The notes: generated by a model from the sequence alone, not told the origin. A DNA stretch of 64,000 nucleotides from Erinaceus europaeus (GCF_950295315.1 NC_080179.1:70492615-70556614); one strand, 5' to 3'. Positions 1 to 11,340 are shown, counted from the first letter of the stretch. Numbers and translations are program-made.

Positions 1-150
1 TGTCCTACCCAACGACGACGACATCAATAACAGTAATAGTAATAAAGATAATAATAAAAACTAGGGCAACAAAAGGGAATAAGTAAATAAGTAAAAAGTC
101 ATTCATAGAAAAAAGGAAAGAAAAAGCAATAATAAATAATAGTAATAATA
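1..150 (+). repeat. tRNA-derived SINE, 3' tail only
   Basis: The window opens inside the tail of a sense-oriented Eri-type SINE: TGTCCTACCCAACGACGACG, A-rich trinucleotides, then GGGCAACAAAAGGGAATAAG. The tRNA-like head lies upstream of the window. Confidence 0.85.
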
Positions 151-159
151 ATAATAAAG

Positions 160-490
160 ATGAGTTGGCCAGGGCTTCTCCGCCCCCCTCCCCCTTTTGC
201 AAATTGGATCCCCGCCTCCCGCCCTGAGTCCACAAATGATGGGAGACCTGCGGAGGAGGAGATGCAGGCGGCTCCCCTCCTCCCTGCAGGGTGGCTCCGC
301 TGCTTCCCCAGCCCCCCATTTTCTTTGATAAGCGGAGAAATGGAGCGGGATGGGGGGGACAGGGAGAGGAGAGACAGACAGACACCTGCAGACCTGTTTC
401 ACTGCTCGCGAAGCTGCCCCCGTGCAGGCGTGGAGTGGGGGGCCTTGAACCCGGGTCCTCGCGCTCTGTCCAGCCCGCCACCCCTGGACA
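160..490 (-). repeat. GC-rich patch with a diverged antisense SINE
   Basis: About 320-490 is an old reverse-oriented SINE: GAGAAATGGAGCGGGA, then GACACCTGCAGACCTG, then a GGGCCTTGAACCC box B complement. The 160-320 stretch is GC-rich and unidentified. With the sense SINE tail at 1-150 it makes a head-to-tail inverted SINE pair. Open frames across it on both strands are repeat-derived. Confidence 0.6.
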
Positions 491-775
491 CCGATGTTTC
501 TGGTCGCTTCTGCCATAGTGGAAATAACGAAGTGCACGCAGCGGGCATTGAGGGGCCTCAGTGTGCCTGGGCTCCTGGCGGCGGGTGTGCACGTGTGCAG
601 CCGTGTGTGGACACGTGTGTGCGAGCTTGACGACAGTACAGGCACTCGCGTGTCCCACACGAAGCTTAAAAAGGTGTTTAAAAAGCTGCGTCACTTAGGC
701 TCCGGTAGTTATTTTGTGTCTCCTCTGTATGTAATTTTTTTAAAAAATGAATTAGTACTGTTTTTTAAAAATATG

Positions 776-1030
776 TATTCTCTTTCGTTGCTCTTTTTTT
801 TTTTTAAAAAAAATTGTATTTATTTTCCCTTTCGTTGCCCTTTTTTTTTTAAAAAAAAATATATTTATTTTCCCTTTCGTTGCCCTTGTTTAGTGTTGTT
901 GTAGTTATTGTTGTTATTGATGTTGTTGGATAGGACAGAGAAATGGCGAGAGGAGGGGAAGGGGAGCTGCAGACACCTGCAGACCTGCTTCACCGCCTGT
1001 GAAGGGACCCCCCTGCAGGTGGGGATTAGT
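776..1030 (-). repeat. antisense SINE with triplicated tail
   Basis: The body runs from TGGATAGGACAGAGAAATGG to CCCCTGCAGGTGGGG, with the 5' head missing. The tail, at the left because the element is inverted, occurs as about three tandem units of T-run, A-run, (TATTTATTTTCCC) and TTTCGTTGCCCTT between about 776 and 885. Confidence 0.8.
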
Positions 1031-1148
1031 ACTGTGTTTATGGCCACTTTCAATGTCAATGAAACCAGCTTTTTTAAAAAGTGATTTAATGATAATGAAC
1101 AAGATTGTAAGATAACAGGTGTAATATGCTCCCCCCTTTGCTTTTAAG

Positions 1149-1227
1149 TCGAATGACTGGAGAAGATGGAAAAGAAGTCATTGGAGAAATTGAGAAAAAG
1201 CTTCCTCGGCTGTACAGAGTCTTGAAG
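1149..1227 (+). CDS. RIF1: RIF1 coding exon, residues ~36-61
   Basis: First coding exon in the window. The acceptor is CTTTTAAG and the donor AAG|GTTTGT. The first base completes a codon from the upstream exon. It encodes RMTGEDGKEVIGEIEKKLPR and then LYRVLK, the start of the conserved N-terminal helical domain. The in-frame ATG at 1153 is not the initiator: the preceding R codon and the acceptor show the frame enters from upstream. Confidence 0.95.
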
Positions 1228-1590
1228 GTTTGTGTCGTTTATTGCTTTTGAAAACAAGTTTTGCAAACTAACTCGGAAACTTTAGATCGAGACATGAAGC
1301 AACAGTAGTAACATTGACTGGATTAAAGTTGTTGTAAACTGTAGTGCAGGGTTATTGGATATTTACAGTGTGTCCAGAGCTCTGCTAGTCACCACAAGGT
1401 ACTTTCTCTCTGTCTCCTGTACAGTGATGAGGACACTCTACAAAGTCCTACTTTACAGTCACAGTCGGTTTAATGTGCCCCAAATTCCATGACTGGTTAA
1501 AGCCATTATAATGAGTTCTTAATTTGAAAAAACTTTCCTTGGAAATTATTTATGCAGTTTTTTTCCCCTTTCTGTAGGAAATCACTTTTT
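1228..1590. other. intron, no recognised element
   Basis: AT-rich unique-looking intronic sequence. I see no repeat signature, RNA gene or conserved frame. Confidence 0.6.
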
Positions 1591-1594
1591 AAAA

Positions 1595-1835
1595 AGTATA
1601 AAACTGTTGATTGGATAGGACATAGGAACCGAGAGGGGAAGATGAGAGAGACACCTGCAGCCCTGCCTCGCTCCTAATGAAGTGTCCTGTCTGTCCTGTG
1701 GTTTTGTTGTGCCTAGTCTGTCATAGTCTCCCTGCTCCCGACCCCCCGCAGGCAGGTACTTGAACCTGGGTTCAAGCACGTGATAGATAACCTGTGTACT
1801 CATGGGTGAGCCACACCTGGTGCCCCAGGGGTCCA
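1595..1835 (-). repeat. antisense SINE, diverged
   Basis: TTGGATAGGACATAGGAACC, GAGAGACACCTGCAGCCCTG and a tRNA-like end with TTGAACCTGGGTTCAAGC and CACACCTGGTGCCCC. About 50 bases not typical of the family sit between the CCTGCAG block and the box B region. Confidence 0.65.
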
Positions 1836-2594
1836 CTCAGGAGTAGAGCCTGAGTTATAGCTGACACTGCCACTGATCTAGTTTGCCAGCTCTGTTTACT
1901 TTGAAGAAAGACACCAGAGCTTTGCATAGATCCAGCATAGGCCGCCGGTGCTGGGGACAAAAGTCCTGTACTCTGACGCTGGGGTATTTCTCCAACTTTG
2001 GTCTTTTGTTTTCTTCGTGACCTAGCAACGGGTCCCCCCCTTCCAGGAAGTATCTGTTCATTATTTGACTAGTAACATTTTTACTATTATTCTTGCTTAG
2101 AAGTAACATAGCCAGAGGCTTTTAGTCTTGTACTTCTGGTTCAAAGAATAGGGGAAGCTAAATCCCTCTGAGAGAGGAGTGATGTGAGGAAGCACTGAGT
2201 TGCAAAGTAAATCTGAGGTTAGGAGATGTGTCCAACTCCTCTGACAAGGTTAGGCTTATGGTTTTTTGCAAACATAGGATTTGGGCTTTGAATTCCAGGT
2301 GGATATTGATTCAAATTGTCCTAACCATGAAGTAGGAACTTTTCTAAAGGAATAATGGTACTTGAGATAGTCATTGAAATTGTTATATTCCAACATTTTG
2401 GCCGTGTCATCCTACTCTGAAGCTAGGTTGTCAGCTTTTGCCGTGGAGTCTTTTGCTTATCAGTGATAGAAAGCCCTTGCTCCTGTTTCTTTTCTGTTTG
2501 GTGTCTTAGCACCTTACATTTGTTGACTTGCTTTAAGATGTGTAGATGCCAGAGTGAAGCTCTGGTTCTCTCTCTCCTGCTAATAAAGCTTTTT

Positions 2595-2844
2595 TTTTTT
2601 TTTAATAAATTTTTGTTAATATTCCTTTTTGTTGTTCTTGTTTTATTGTTGTATTATTGTTATTAATGTCATTGTTGTTGGATAGGACAGAGAGAAATGA
2701 AGAGAGGAGAGGAACACGGGGAGAGAAAGATAGACACCTGCAGACCTGCTTCACCACCTGTGAAGCGACTCCCCTGCAGGTGGGGAGCTGGGAGCCTGAA
2801 CCTGGATCCTTACGCCAGTCCTTGTGCTTGGCGCCCGACTCCCC
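2595..2844 (-). repeat. antisense Eri-type SINE with 15-bp TSD
   Basis: Complete reverse copy ending GCGCCCGACTCCCC. It is bracketed by the direct repeat CTAATAAAGCTTTTT at 2580-2594 and 2845-2859, a perfect target-site duplication showing L1-type retroposition. Confidence 0.92.
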
Positions 2845-3109
2845 CTAATAAAGCTTTTTAAAGAAGATGTGTTTTTGTTTTTATCACTGGGGCTTCACAG
2901 CATCTAGGTGACTTTTTTAAAATAACAAGGCAGAAGAAACAGGAGGGGGCGGGATAGAAGGAGGGTTGGGACAGGACTTTTAACTTGGGTGATGTGCATG
3001 ACAAAGCAGAGTCATTCTCCAGGTGAACTGAGCTAGCTGACTGGCCCACTATTCTGTATTATAATATATACAGTTAATGTATATTAAATAACAAATGCAC
3101 TCACACAGA

Positions 3110-3370
3110 CTTTTTTTTTTGTGTGTGTGCTACCAAGCCTATCACTGGGGACTGAGTGCTTGCAAGAAGACTCTGTTACTCCAGTTGGCCGTCCCCCACC
3201 CCCTTTATACAAATGGAAATGGAGAAAGGAGAGAGAGACACACCTGCAACACTGATAATACTACTTCTTGAAAAGACTTCCTTGCAGATGGGGACCAGGG
3301 ACTTGAACCCAGGCCCTTGTGGGCCGTATTCTAGGTGCTCAGTCAGTGCTCCACCATCTGCTCCCTCCCC
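3110..3370 (-). repeat. antisense older SINE
   Basis: Poly-T then GTGTGTGTGC, GAAATGGAGAAAGGAGAGAG, GACACACCTGCAACACTG and GGGACTTGAACCCAGGCCCT mark an old tRNA-derived SINE of a subfamily other than the young Eri copies. Confidence 0.65.
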
Positions 3371-3585
3371 CCAAACAATAATGTTCTCGGGGTCTCTAGT
3401 TTTCCTCCTTTCTTTGCCAAGCAATATTGTATCTATGGCTTGATATTATTTCATCTCTTCTGAAAAGACTTATACATTTAGTGAAGTAAAACTATGCTGT
3501 TTTTGGATCAGCTTTTGCTTTCTAGAAATTAATTGATTGAATGCAGTTGCACTTTCTTGTAACAATGTGATTTTTGTCTTTGTAG

Positions 3586-3682
3586 ACTCATATCTCCAGT
3601 CAGAACTCAGAACTTAATAGTGCTGCTCTACAGGCCTTGGGATTTTGCTTATATAACCCCAAAATCACCTCAGGATTATCAG
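3586..3682 (+). CDS. RIF1: RIF1 coding exon, residues ~62-94
   Basis: Acceptor TTTGTAG|ACTCAT, donor TCAG|GTAGTC. Encodes THISSQNSELNSAALQALGF then CLYNPKITSGLS, part of the first HEAT-like helical repeats. It ends in phase 1 and joins the AG of the next exon to make a Glu codon. Confidence 0.97.
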
Positions 3683-3944
3683 GTAGTCAATATTATGATT
3701 CAGCATTTTTAGAGTTTGTAAGTATGCGATTATTTAATACTGTTAAAAGCATTTCTGCCATTATTTCATAATTCATTTAGAATCATGCCTTTTAAAAAAA
3801 GATACTTAAATGACTATCATTGGAAAATTCTTTTTATAATAGCCATAAATTTGATACTAAAAAATTGATCAGAGAAATAAGCCTCATTGAAAATTATTTT
3901 TATGAAAACTAAACTTATGCTTTTGTAAAATACATCGGTTTAAT

Positions 3945-4105
3945 GAGGTTCAGAGATGATTTAGCAGGTGGTATTTCATGTTTTACCAAGTGTTAGGCCC
4001 TGAGTTTGATCCTTGGCACCACATAGAACTACCAGACTGTGAATTGGTGTGTTGGTGTCTTCTATAACCCCGTCCACTTCCTGTAAAAATGCAGAATAAA
4101 AAGAT
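3945..4105 (+). repeat. sense SINE, tRNA-derived, diverged
   Basis: CAGAGATGATTTAGCAGGTG, then GAGTTTGATCCTTGGCACC (box B-like) and a short A-rich end. It belongs to the short-body class with the GATCC-type box B. Confidence 0.55.
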
Positions 4106-4106
4106 C

Positions 4107-4235
4107 ATAGGCAGGGGTAGATGGCATAATGGTTATGCAAAGAGACTCAGGACTGAGGCTTCAAAGTCCCAGGTTCAGTCCGCGACGCCACGATAAGCCA
4201 GAGCTGAGCAGTACTCTGGTATTAAAAAAAAAAAA
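4107..4235 (+). repeat. sense SINE, short-body family
   Basis: GGGGTAGATGGCATAATGGTTATGCAAAGAGACTC head, CCCAGGTTCAGTCC box B, GAGCTGAGCAGTACTCTGG and a poly-A of 13. The same family recurs at 6290, 16810, 25330, 31500, 57555 and 58650. Confidence 0.75.
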
Positions 4236-4349
4236 ATCTTAAAGGTGACTCAATATTTTAATGTTTATTTATTTTTGAAACCCCTGGTTTCTTTCCTGAG
4301 TAGCACATTTAAACTTTGGGAGTCAGTGCTGATTTAGATGGTTGTTCTG

Positions 4350-4500
4350 TAAGATTTTATTTTTTATCAGCGCAAGAGTAGGGGCAGAGGACACAGACCA
4401 GAGCATTGTGTCACATGCAGCGCCTGCGATCAAACCTGGGACCTCAGACTTGAGAATCTGATTCTCTATTCACTGTGCTCCCTCTTAAGCCATAGGTTGT
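4350..4500 (-). repeat. antisense SINE, short-body family
   Basis: GATTTTATTTTTTATCAGCG, GATCAAACCTGGGACCTCAG and TTCTCTATTCACTGTGCTCC: a diverged reverse tRNA-derived SINE. Confidence 0.5.
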
Positions 4501-4894
4501 TAATCATCACCAGGGGGAGAACATGGGGCTTTATTTTTAAAAGTTGCTTATTTACTTGGAAGATCTATTTCATATTTTAACATCAGAAGGCAGAACACTG
4601 CTTTTCAAAGCAGATCAAATATGGGGCTTCTAGCTCGAAAGTCCTATTTGTCAGCTGAACTATTTTCCCACTGATGCGAGAGGAGAGGAGAGAAGGCACA
4701 ATTCAGAGCTCTCCTTGTGCTCTATCTAACCCAGAGCCTCACACTTGAATGGCGAGCTGCACTGCTTCCCTGTCCTGATGATCATTTAGTGTTTTACTCC
4801 GAGTCTGTGCATAAAAGGGACTTACTGAATTGATAGGGAGTAGTTTGCAAGTACAAATGGTAATGAAAGCATTTTGGTTTCAAGATTTTTAGGT

Positions 4895-5290
4895 AATCTC
4901 TTTTTTATTGATTTAATAATGATCGACAAGATCATAGGATGAGATGGGTACAATTCCCACCACCAGAGCTCCATATCCCATCCCTTCCATTAGAACCTTT
5001 CCTATTCTATATCCCTCTGGGAACATGGACCCAGAATCATCATGGGGTGCAGGCAGTGGGAGGTCTGCCTTCAGTAATTGCTTCTCTGCTGCACCTGGGC
5101 ATTGGCAGCTTGATCCATACTCCCCGCCTGTTTCTGTCTTTCTCTAGTGGGGCAGGGCTCTGGAGAGATGGAGTTCCAGGGTACATTGGTGAGGTAGATC
5201 ATCTGTTCAGGGAAGTCAGGTTGGTGTCATGGTAGTATCTACAACTTGGTGGCAGAGCACTGGAGCTGAAGGGTTGACATCCCACGCCTG
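4895..5290 (-). mobile_element. L1 3'-UTR-like fragment, antisense
   Basis: Starts at a T-rich block, then ATAGGATGAGATGGGTACAA, TTCCCACCACCAGAGCTCC and CCCTCTGGGAACATGGACCC. The same unit recurs at about 8010, 34850, 41084, 42291 and 44350, always with the T-rich end first. That fits a LINE 3' end lying antisense to RIF1. I could not see an ORF in this copy; assignment to L1 rests on the 41084-43562 structure. Confidence 0.6.
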
Positions 5291-5479
5291 GCATCTCTGG
5301 ACACAGTTGGAAGTGAAAGGTGTCGAGGTGTGGTACTAGTTGCATTGATTTGGTTGAGCTCGGGTAATCTTCATCGTTGCTTTAGGTAGTCCTTTGCCAT
5401 TGTAAAGGAAACGTAAGTCATATCAAGAAGAGGGAACGGTAGGAGTCAGTTCATAAGTATGTTAGAAAGTTACTACCGT

Positions 5480-5636
5480 GGTCCAAGAGGTGGTGCAGTG
5501 GATAAAGCACTGGATTCTCAACCATGAGGTCCCGAGTTCAATCCCCGGCAACACATGTACCAGAGTGATGTCTGGTTCTTTCTCTATCTTTCTGCCTATC
5601 TTTCTCATGAATAAATAAATTCTTTAAAAAAAAAGT
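5480..5636 (+). repeat. sense SINE, GGTGGTGCAGTGGATAAAGC family
   Basis: tRNA-like head CCAAGAGGTGGTGCAGTGGA, box B GAGTTCAATCCCCGG, ATGTCTGGTTCTTTCTC and a tail of AATAAATAAATTC then A. Also seen at 53625, and in reverse at 24550 and 35000. Confidence 0.75.
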
Positions 5637-5927
5637 TAACATTTTTTTTTCTGAGGCAAATTTCTTTTTTTTTTTTACATATAGAATGTTAAAGTAGGAG
5701 CTCATTCAAAGCAGATCCAGGATTCGTTTCAGTTCTGACTTGTTGCTCTGTTTTCTGTTACCTTCCTATTTAACCAGAATTTCATGTTCTGGATAGAAAT
5801 TTTATATACTCATTTGTTCTAATTAATCTGTTAGGACACATATTTCAGATTTCAGAGTTGTTTTGTAGTTTTATATTTGAGATTTTAAAAAAGGTAAATT
5901 AAAATGAACACCTGTTTGGTTTTTCAG

Positions 5928-6055
5928 AGGCAAATATTCAAGAACTCTTTTCAAAACTGAATGATAATGTTAAGAGTTCAGACAAAAACGTACGCACTAG
6001 AGCACTTTGGGTGATATCGAAGCAGACATTTCCCACTGAAGTTGTTGGCAGAGTA
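5928..6055 (+). CDS. RIF1: RIF1 coding exon, residues ~94-136
   Basis: Acceptor TTTTTCAG|AGGCAA, donor GTA|GTAAGT. Encodes ANIQELFSKLNDNVKSSDKN then VRTRALWVISKQTFPTEVVG, a strongly conserved helical-repeat segment. The NVRTRALWVI core is a typical HEAT-type helix. Confidence 0.97.
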
Positions 6056-6143
6056 GTAAGTATAATCTTTGTTTATGTCCTAACTACTTGCCAGTGAAAA
6101 TAACTTCAGACTTGATTTATATTTGCTTGGTTCTCTCCTATAG

Positions 6144-6238
6144 GTACCGGGTATAATTGATTCGTTAGAAGTAGTATTTAATAAAGGTGACGTACATTCT
6201 GCTGTTGTTGATTATGAAGCATTAAATGTCATCATAAG
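6144..6238 (+). CDS. RIF1: RIF1 coding exon, residues ~137-168
   Basis: Only 88 bases after the previous exon, the shortest intron in the first half of the window. Acceptor CCTATAG|GTACCG, donor ATAAG|GTATGT. Encodes VPGIIDSLEVVFNKGDVHSA then VVDYEALNVII. It ends in phase 2 on an Arg codon. Confidence 0.97.
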
Positions 6239-6289
6239 GTATGTGTTTGGTGGGTGCTACGGAAATTGGAAGAGTTATTTTAGTAAACT

Positions 6290-6432
6290 TAAAATCTGCT
6301 TTAGAGCTGGGGAAATAGCATAACAATTTACTCGAATAGTTTTTGTGCCTGAAGCTTGGAGGTTCCAGGTTCAATCCTGTATATCAACTTAAGCCAAAGC
6401 TGAATGGTGCTCAGGTAAAAAAAAAAATCGTT
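6290..6432 (+). repeat. sense SINE, short-body family
   Basis: AGCTGGGGAAATAGCATAAC head, GGTTCCAGGTTCAATCC box B, GAATGGTGCTCAGG and a poly-A tail. Confidence 0.65.
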
Positions 6433-6711
6433 TTATTTCAAGAAGTGTTCTTTTGGGTCTCAGTTTGTGTTAGACATTAAAAGAAAGTATCTTCTAGGTA
6501 CTTAAAGATAGTATTGCGAAAAATGTAGCATGAAGAAGGTAATAGATATACATACATGAATAGATTTAAGTTTGTTGATAACAGTTACGGTCTTGGCAAC
6601 TCTGCTGTATTTCAAAGGCACGACTTAGGATTTAGGGGTGTTAGGATGGCATCACAGCTCTCAGCAGATACAAGAATAGGGAAACTTTCACATCTACCCA
6701 CTCTGGTGTTT

Positions 6712-6940
6712 TGTTTTTTTAATTAACTTGTTGCCCTTGTTGCGATTATTGTTGTCATCGTTGTTGGATAGGACAGAGAAATGGAGAGAGGACAGGAAGA
6801 CAGAGAGGAGGAGAGAAAGACAGACACCTGCAGACTTACTTCACCTCCTGTGAAGCGACCCCCCTGCAGGTGGGGAGCCGGGGGCTCGAACCAGGATCCT
6901 TATGCCTGAGCTCAAGCTGCTGCGCTACCGCCCGACTCCC
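6712..6940 (-). repeat. antisense Eri-type SINE
   Basis: Reverse copy from TTGTTGCCCTTGTTGCGATT to GCTACCGCCCGACTCCC, with a good box B complement GGGGGCTCGAACC. It looks like a young, nearly complete element. Confidence 0.9.
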
Positions 6941-7457
6941 ATTTTTTTTTTTTAAACAAGTACACTTTGTTGATAAGATTTTTCTCTGGTTTTCTTCCTA
7001 TAAAGCTTGGTTTTGTTTGTTCATTTTAGATGTATTTGTTCTTATGAGAGAGGCAAACAAACGGCCAGAGCCACCTCTGTCTGGCCTACAGAGCCTCAAG
7101 AACGTGAATGCTGCCTGGTGCTGAGCCAGGTCCCCAGTTTGAGCTGCTTGCACTGTTTGATCGTTGTTTTTCTGCCCTGATTGATACCTGCTCATAGCAT
7201 GCTTCTCGTGTGTGCTTTTATCGTAGCGTTGCATTTAAAACAATTGTATTTAGAGTTCTTAGACCCTATCAAGACAGAATTGTTATTTATTATGAAAATA
7301 GAAATCTTGCAAACTAGCAAACAGAAATTAACTCTTTCTACACATGTTAAAATCTAAGGGAAGTGGGCCTGACTGCATATTTCTGTGCCTTCCTATTTCC
7401 CTTTACTTTAGACATACGACTTAAAGCCAGGCTGATTCATTGGTGTCTCTGTTGCAG

Positions 7458-7647
7458 GCTGATTGAACAAGCCCCAATTCAAATGGGTGAAGAGTCTGTG
7501 AGGTGGGCAAAACTGGTCATCCCTTTAGTGGTTCATTCAGCCCAAAGGGTACACTTGCGGGGAGCAACTGCTCTAGAGATGGGAATGCCGCTGTTGCTTC
7601 AGAAACAACAAGAAATCGCGTCTATCACAGAGCAGCTTATGACTACT
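7458..7647 (+). CDS. RIF1: RIF1 coding exon, residues ~168-231
   Basis: Acceptor GTTGCAG|GCTGAT, donor ACT|GTGAGT. Encodes LIEQAPIQMGEESVRWAKLV then IPLVVHSAQRVHLRGATALE and MGMPLLLQKQQEIASITEQL, one of the best conserved helical-repeat blocks of RIF1. A second GTGAGT lies 31 bases downstream, after a poly-T run; using it would add intronic residues, so the first is preferred. Confidence 0.98.
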
Positions 7648-8009
7648 GTGAGTGTTACTTTTTTTTTTTTTTTTTTTGTGAGTGTTACTTTATGTGAGGT
7701 TTCTAGAGAGAATATTTAAGGTTCTCCACCAAGCTGAGTTCAGATTATACTGTGATACAGAAAGTTCTTCTGAATTAAAGCATAATAGGTAGCACACCTA
7801 CATTGCAGTAGGGGAGGAAGCTGTCTATTCAGTGTATAAGAATTTAACATCAACAAATGGCGAGTTGAAGGGAATTGCAGTTCTGGAAAAGGGAGAGTAG
7901 TAATTTAGTACTGATTTGGGCTGCATGTAGCATAACTCTAGTAGCAATGATGTATTGGGTTGTAAGGAAAGTCATGGCATGGTTTTCTGTGTTGTTTTTT
8001 TCGTTTTTT

Positions 8010-8900
8010 TTTTCTTTTTAAATTACAGAATTACATGTCGACAGGGGTTTGAATCCACACCATTCCCACCCCCAGAGTTCTGAATCTTCACTCTCCCCAC
8101 TACAATCCACCACAGTTCCCCTAAAGTTGTAGACATGGGCCGACCATCTTCTCTACAACTATCTGTCCACATTCATACAAAGTTACCCCTTTTCCTGATT
8201 CAATCCTGTCTTTCCCTCTAAACCACTCGTGGCATCAAAGCTACCTCCATATGTCCCTCTCCTTTTCCTTCTCTCTCTCTGGATGCTGATGGAGCTGGAG
8301 TTCAGAGTCCTCTTATCTTCATCTTATCACTTCTCCCCCGCTGGGAGTCTGGATCAGTGTTGTTTATGGGGAGCAGAAGGTAGGAGTTCTGGCTTCTGGA
8401 GCTGCTTCTCAACTGAGCATGGGCATTGACAGGTCGATCCAAACCCCTGGCCTGTTTGTATCTTTGCTAGTGGGCCAGAGCTCTGGAAATTCGAGGGTCC
8501 AGGACATATTGGTGAGGTCGTCTGCCCAGAGAAGTTGGGGTGGAGTCATGGTAGCATCTGCAGCCTAGTGTCTGGAAGGTGGCATGACCTGAGGTTGGAT
8601 GAGAATATTGTCTGAGAGAATGGTGTCAGAGTGGAGCACTAGATATGAAGAGTTGCGAGGCTGACTTCTCTGGCTGGTATCTCACGTTACAGTCCACAGT
8701 AGGATTTCAATAGCAGCATAATGCGGGGTGGCAGCACCAGTAGCGATTTGGTTAAAGTTGACAGGGTTGGTATGGCAGTAAGGAATCATAGAAAAGGGAT
8801 TTCAAAAAGTATGGGCATATCCTAGAGGGACCAGGGCTATGAGAAATGCAGGTTTTACAGAGGATGCAAGGGGTTTCTTGTAGTCTTAGAGAAAGTTAAA
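8010..8900 (-). mobile_element. L1 3'-UTR-like fragment, antisense, long copy
   Basis: Begins T-rich with TTACAGAATTACATGTCGAC, then ATTCCCACCCCCAGAGTTC, GTTTGTATCTTTGCTAGTGG and AGAGCTCTGGAAATTCGAGG, paralogous to the units at 4895 and 44350 but more diverged. The right end is uncertain and abuts a SINE. Confidence 0.55.
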
Positions 8901-8907
8901 ATATAAA

Positions 8908-9155
8908 TACTTTTTTTAATATTTATTTTCCCTTTTGTTGCCCTTGTTTTTTATTATCGATGTTGTTAGATAGGACAGAGAAGAGGGGAAGACAGAGATG
9001 GGGAGAGAAAGACAGACACCTGCAGACCTGCTTCACCGCCTGTGAAGCGACTCCCCTGCAGGTGGGGAGCTGGGGGCTCGAACCAGGATCCTTACGCTGG
9101 TCCTTGCGCTTCGCACCATGTGCGCTTAACCCACTGTGCTACCGTCCGACTTCCC
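8908..9155 (-). repeat. antisense Eri-type SINE
   Basis: AATATTTATTTTCCCTTTTG to GCTACCGTCCGACTTCCC; box B complement GGGGGCTCGAACC intact. Near full length. Confidence 0.9.
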
Positions 9156-9449
9156 TATATTAATAATAATTATAGCCAGATTAGTTGGGGGGCTAAGTAT
9201 CTGTCTTATTATACTTCACTATGATCTGAATGCTTCTAGTGGTGTCCAAACCTCCTTGTATTTTGAATACTTACAAGGTCAAAAGGTCTTGCCCTCTCTG
9301 GCCTAAAGCTGTAATTGATTTAGATGTTCGCAGAGCTTTATTTTCCGACACATTTTTAGAGATCCATAAACAATTAATCCCCTTATCAGAGTATGATCAT
9401 TTTGCAAATCCAAGGTAAATATTAGCAAGAGCTAGTATTTGTGCTTAGG

Positions 9450-11340
9450 GCTATAGTCTAGGCAGTTGGGGAACTTGAGATATTAAATCTATCCCCCTCC
9501 CACATGTTGTGTTGCTAGTGATAGGACTAGTTATCAGACTATAGAGTTTCGCATCTTCCCCGCCACCGAAAGTCTGTGTCCTCCCCTGTCCCCCCCCTTG
9601 GTAGCCACAATAGTTTTCCCATTTTAAATATGGGTCGTGTTGTGTCTGGTTGTTTATTTTATGTATGTGTTCAGTTCTGTAAATTTTACATATGAGTAAG
9701 ATCATCCTATAGTTCTCAACCTCCTTGCTTATTTCCCTAAGCATATTGTTCTCAAGTTGTATCCATTTTATCCCAAAGGATGTAACATCACATTTTTATT
9801 GCTGAGTAATAGTCCATTGAGTATATGTCCCACAAATTTTTTAACCAGTCATCTGTGGAGAGACATTTTGGTTGCTTCCAAATTTTCCCTATTGTAGATA
9901 ATGCGGCTATGAACATGGGGGTGCATATAGCCCTTCAAATTAGTGATATATCTCTTGGATAAATGCCTAGGAGTGGGATTGCTGGGTCATAAGGTATTTC
10001 CATTTGTATTTGCTTAAGGGTTCTCCATACTGTTCTCCATAATGCTTGTACCATTTTGCATTCCCACCAGCAGTGTATCAGAGTTCCTTTCTCTCCACAT
10101 CGTTTCCAACATTTATCTGCTCCTGTTTTGTTGATGAAGGCCATTCTTACAGGTGTGAGGTGGTATCTCAGTGTGGTTTTAATTTGTATTTCTCTGGTGA
10201 TGAGTGAATTAGAGCATTTCTGCATGTGTGTGGGCTGTGCATATCTCTTCTTTGGAGAAGTGTCTATGCATGTCCTCTGCCCACTTTTTTATTGGGTTCT
10301 TTTTGTTGATCCGAATGAGTTCTATAGACATGTTTGATAACGTGTCTCTCTCAAGTATGATGTATGAATATGTTTTCCTGTTTGCTGGGTTTTCTGTTTA
10401 TCTTTATGGAGTTTTCTTTTGATGTGTGGGAGCTTTTTAATTTGAGATAGTCCTACTTGTTCAATCTTGCTTTTGTTTCCTTTGCCCATGGGGTGAAGTC
10501 TCCAAATATGTCTTTAGTGTTAATATCATGGAATGTTTCACCGATATATTCTTCATGTATTTTATACTTTCAGGTCTGATATCCAGATCTTTGATCCATT
10601 TTGAGTTAATTTTGGTGTATGGTAGTAATTGGTGGTCTCTTTGCATTTTTGTGCATGTGGCTGTCCAGCACCATTTGTTAAAGAGACTTTGTTTTCCCCA
10701 ATGGGCAGATTTGGCTCCTTTGTCATATATAAGGTATATGTATGGGTTGAGTTCTGGGCTCTCTATCCTATTCCATTGGTCCATATGACCATTTCTGTTG
10801 CATGCCACACTGTTTTGATTACTGCTGCTTTGTAATATAGCCTAAAGTCGGGTATTGTAATGCCTCCATTTTTCTTCTTTTTCCTTAGTGTTTTTTGCTA
10901 GTCGTGGTTTTTTTTAGAGTTCCACACAAATTTTTGAATAATCTGTTCAATTTCCTAGAAACGTATCATTGGGATTTTAATAGGGATTGCATTGAATCTA
11001 TAGATTGCTTTTGGCAAAATTGCCATTTTAGTGATATTTATTCACCCAATTCAGGAACAGGGGATGTTCTTCCATTTCTTTGTGTCATCCTCTATTTCTT
11101 TTTAACTATGTCTTAGAGTCTTCCTTAAAAAGATCTTACATCCTTTGTTAGATTTATTCCTAGATATTTGATCTTCTTGGGTTCAATTGTGAATGGTATT
11201 GTTTCCTTCAGTTTCATTTCTTCTGACCTTTTTTTTTGCATATAGAAATGCCATGGATTTATGGATATTGATTTTGTAGCCTGCTACTTTACTGAATTTA
11301 TTGATGATTTCCAGGCTTTCTATGGTTTTCTATGCAAAAA
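9450..11340 (-). mobile_element. L1 fragment, antisense, ORF2 3' part
   Basis: The minus strand carries broken pieces of an L1 reverse-transcriptase protein. About 9935-10225 reads [20 protein letters not shown] and [15 protein letters not shown], the familiar cysteine-rich C-terminal end. Further pieces sit at 10461-10808. Frames are split by stops, so the element is dead. Only the ORF2 half and 3' end are present (5' truncated near 11340). It fills most of the intron between the exons at 7458 and 12205. Confidence 0.9.

Noticed and set aside
5..694. Minus-strand open frame of 229 codons, with overlapping plus-strand frames
   Set aside because: It covers two opposed SINEs and a GC-rich patch; the predicted peptide has a simple-sequence C-terminus from the (TTATTA) tail and no similarity to any family I know.
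1153..1227. ATG at 1153 as the RIF1 start
   Set aside because: An acceptor AG, one base of split codon and an Arg codon precede it, and RIF1 proteins have about 36 residues before this Met.
7663..7719. Second GTGAGT after the exon at 7458 as the true donor
   Set aside because: It would add residues from a poly-T run (a Phe run) not found in RIF1; the first donor gives the conserved LMTT|KLLSEL join.
9935..10225. Possible active reverse transcriptase
   Set aside because: Only C-terminal fragments of L1 ORF2 remain, interrupted by stops, and the 5' part with the catalytic domain is missing. The same holds for 43180-43479.
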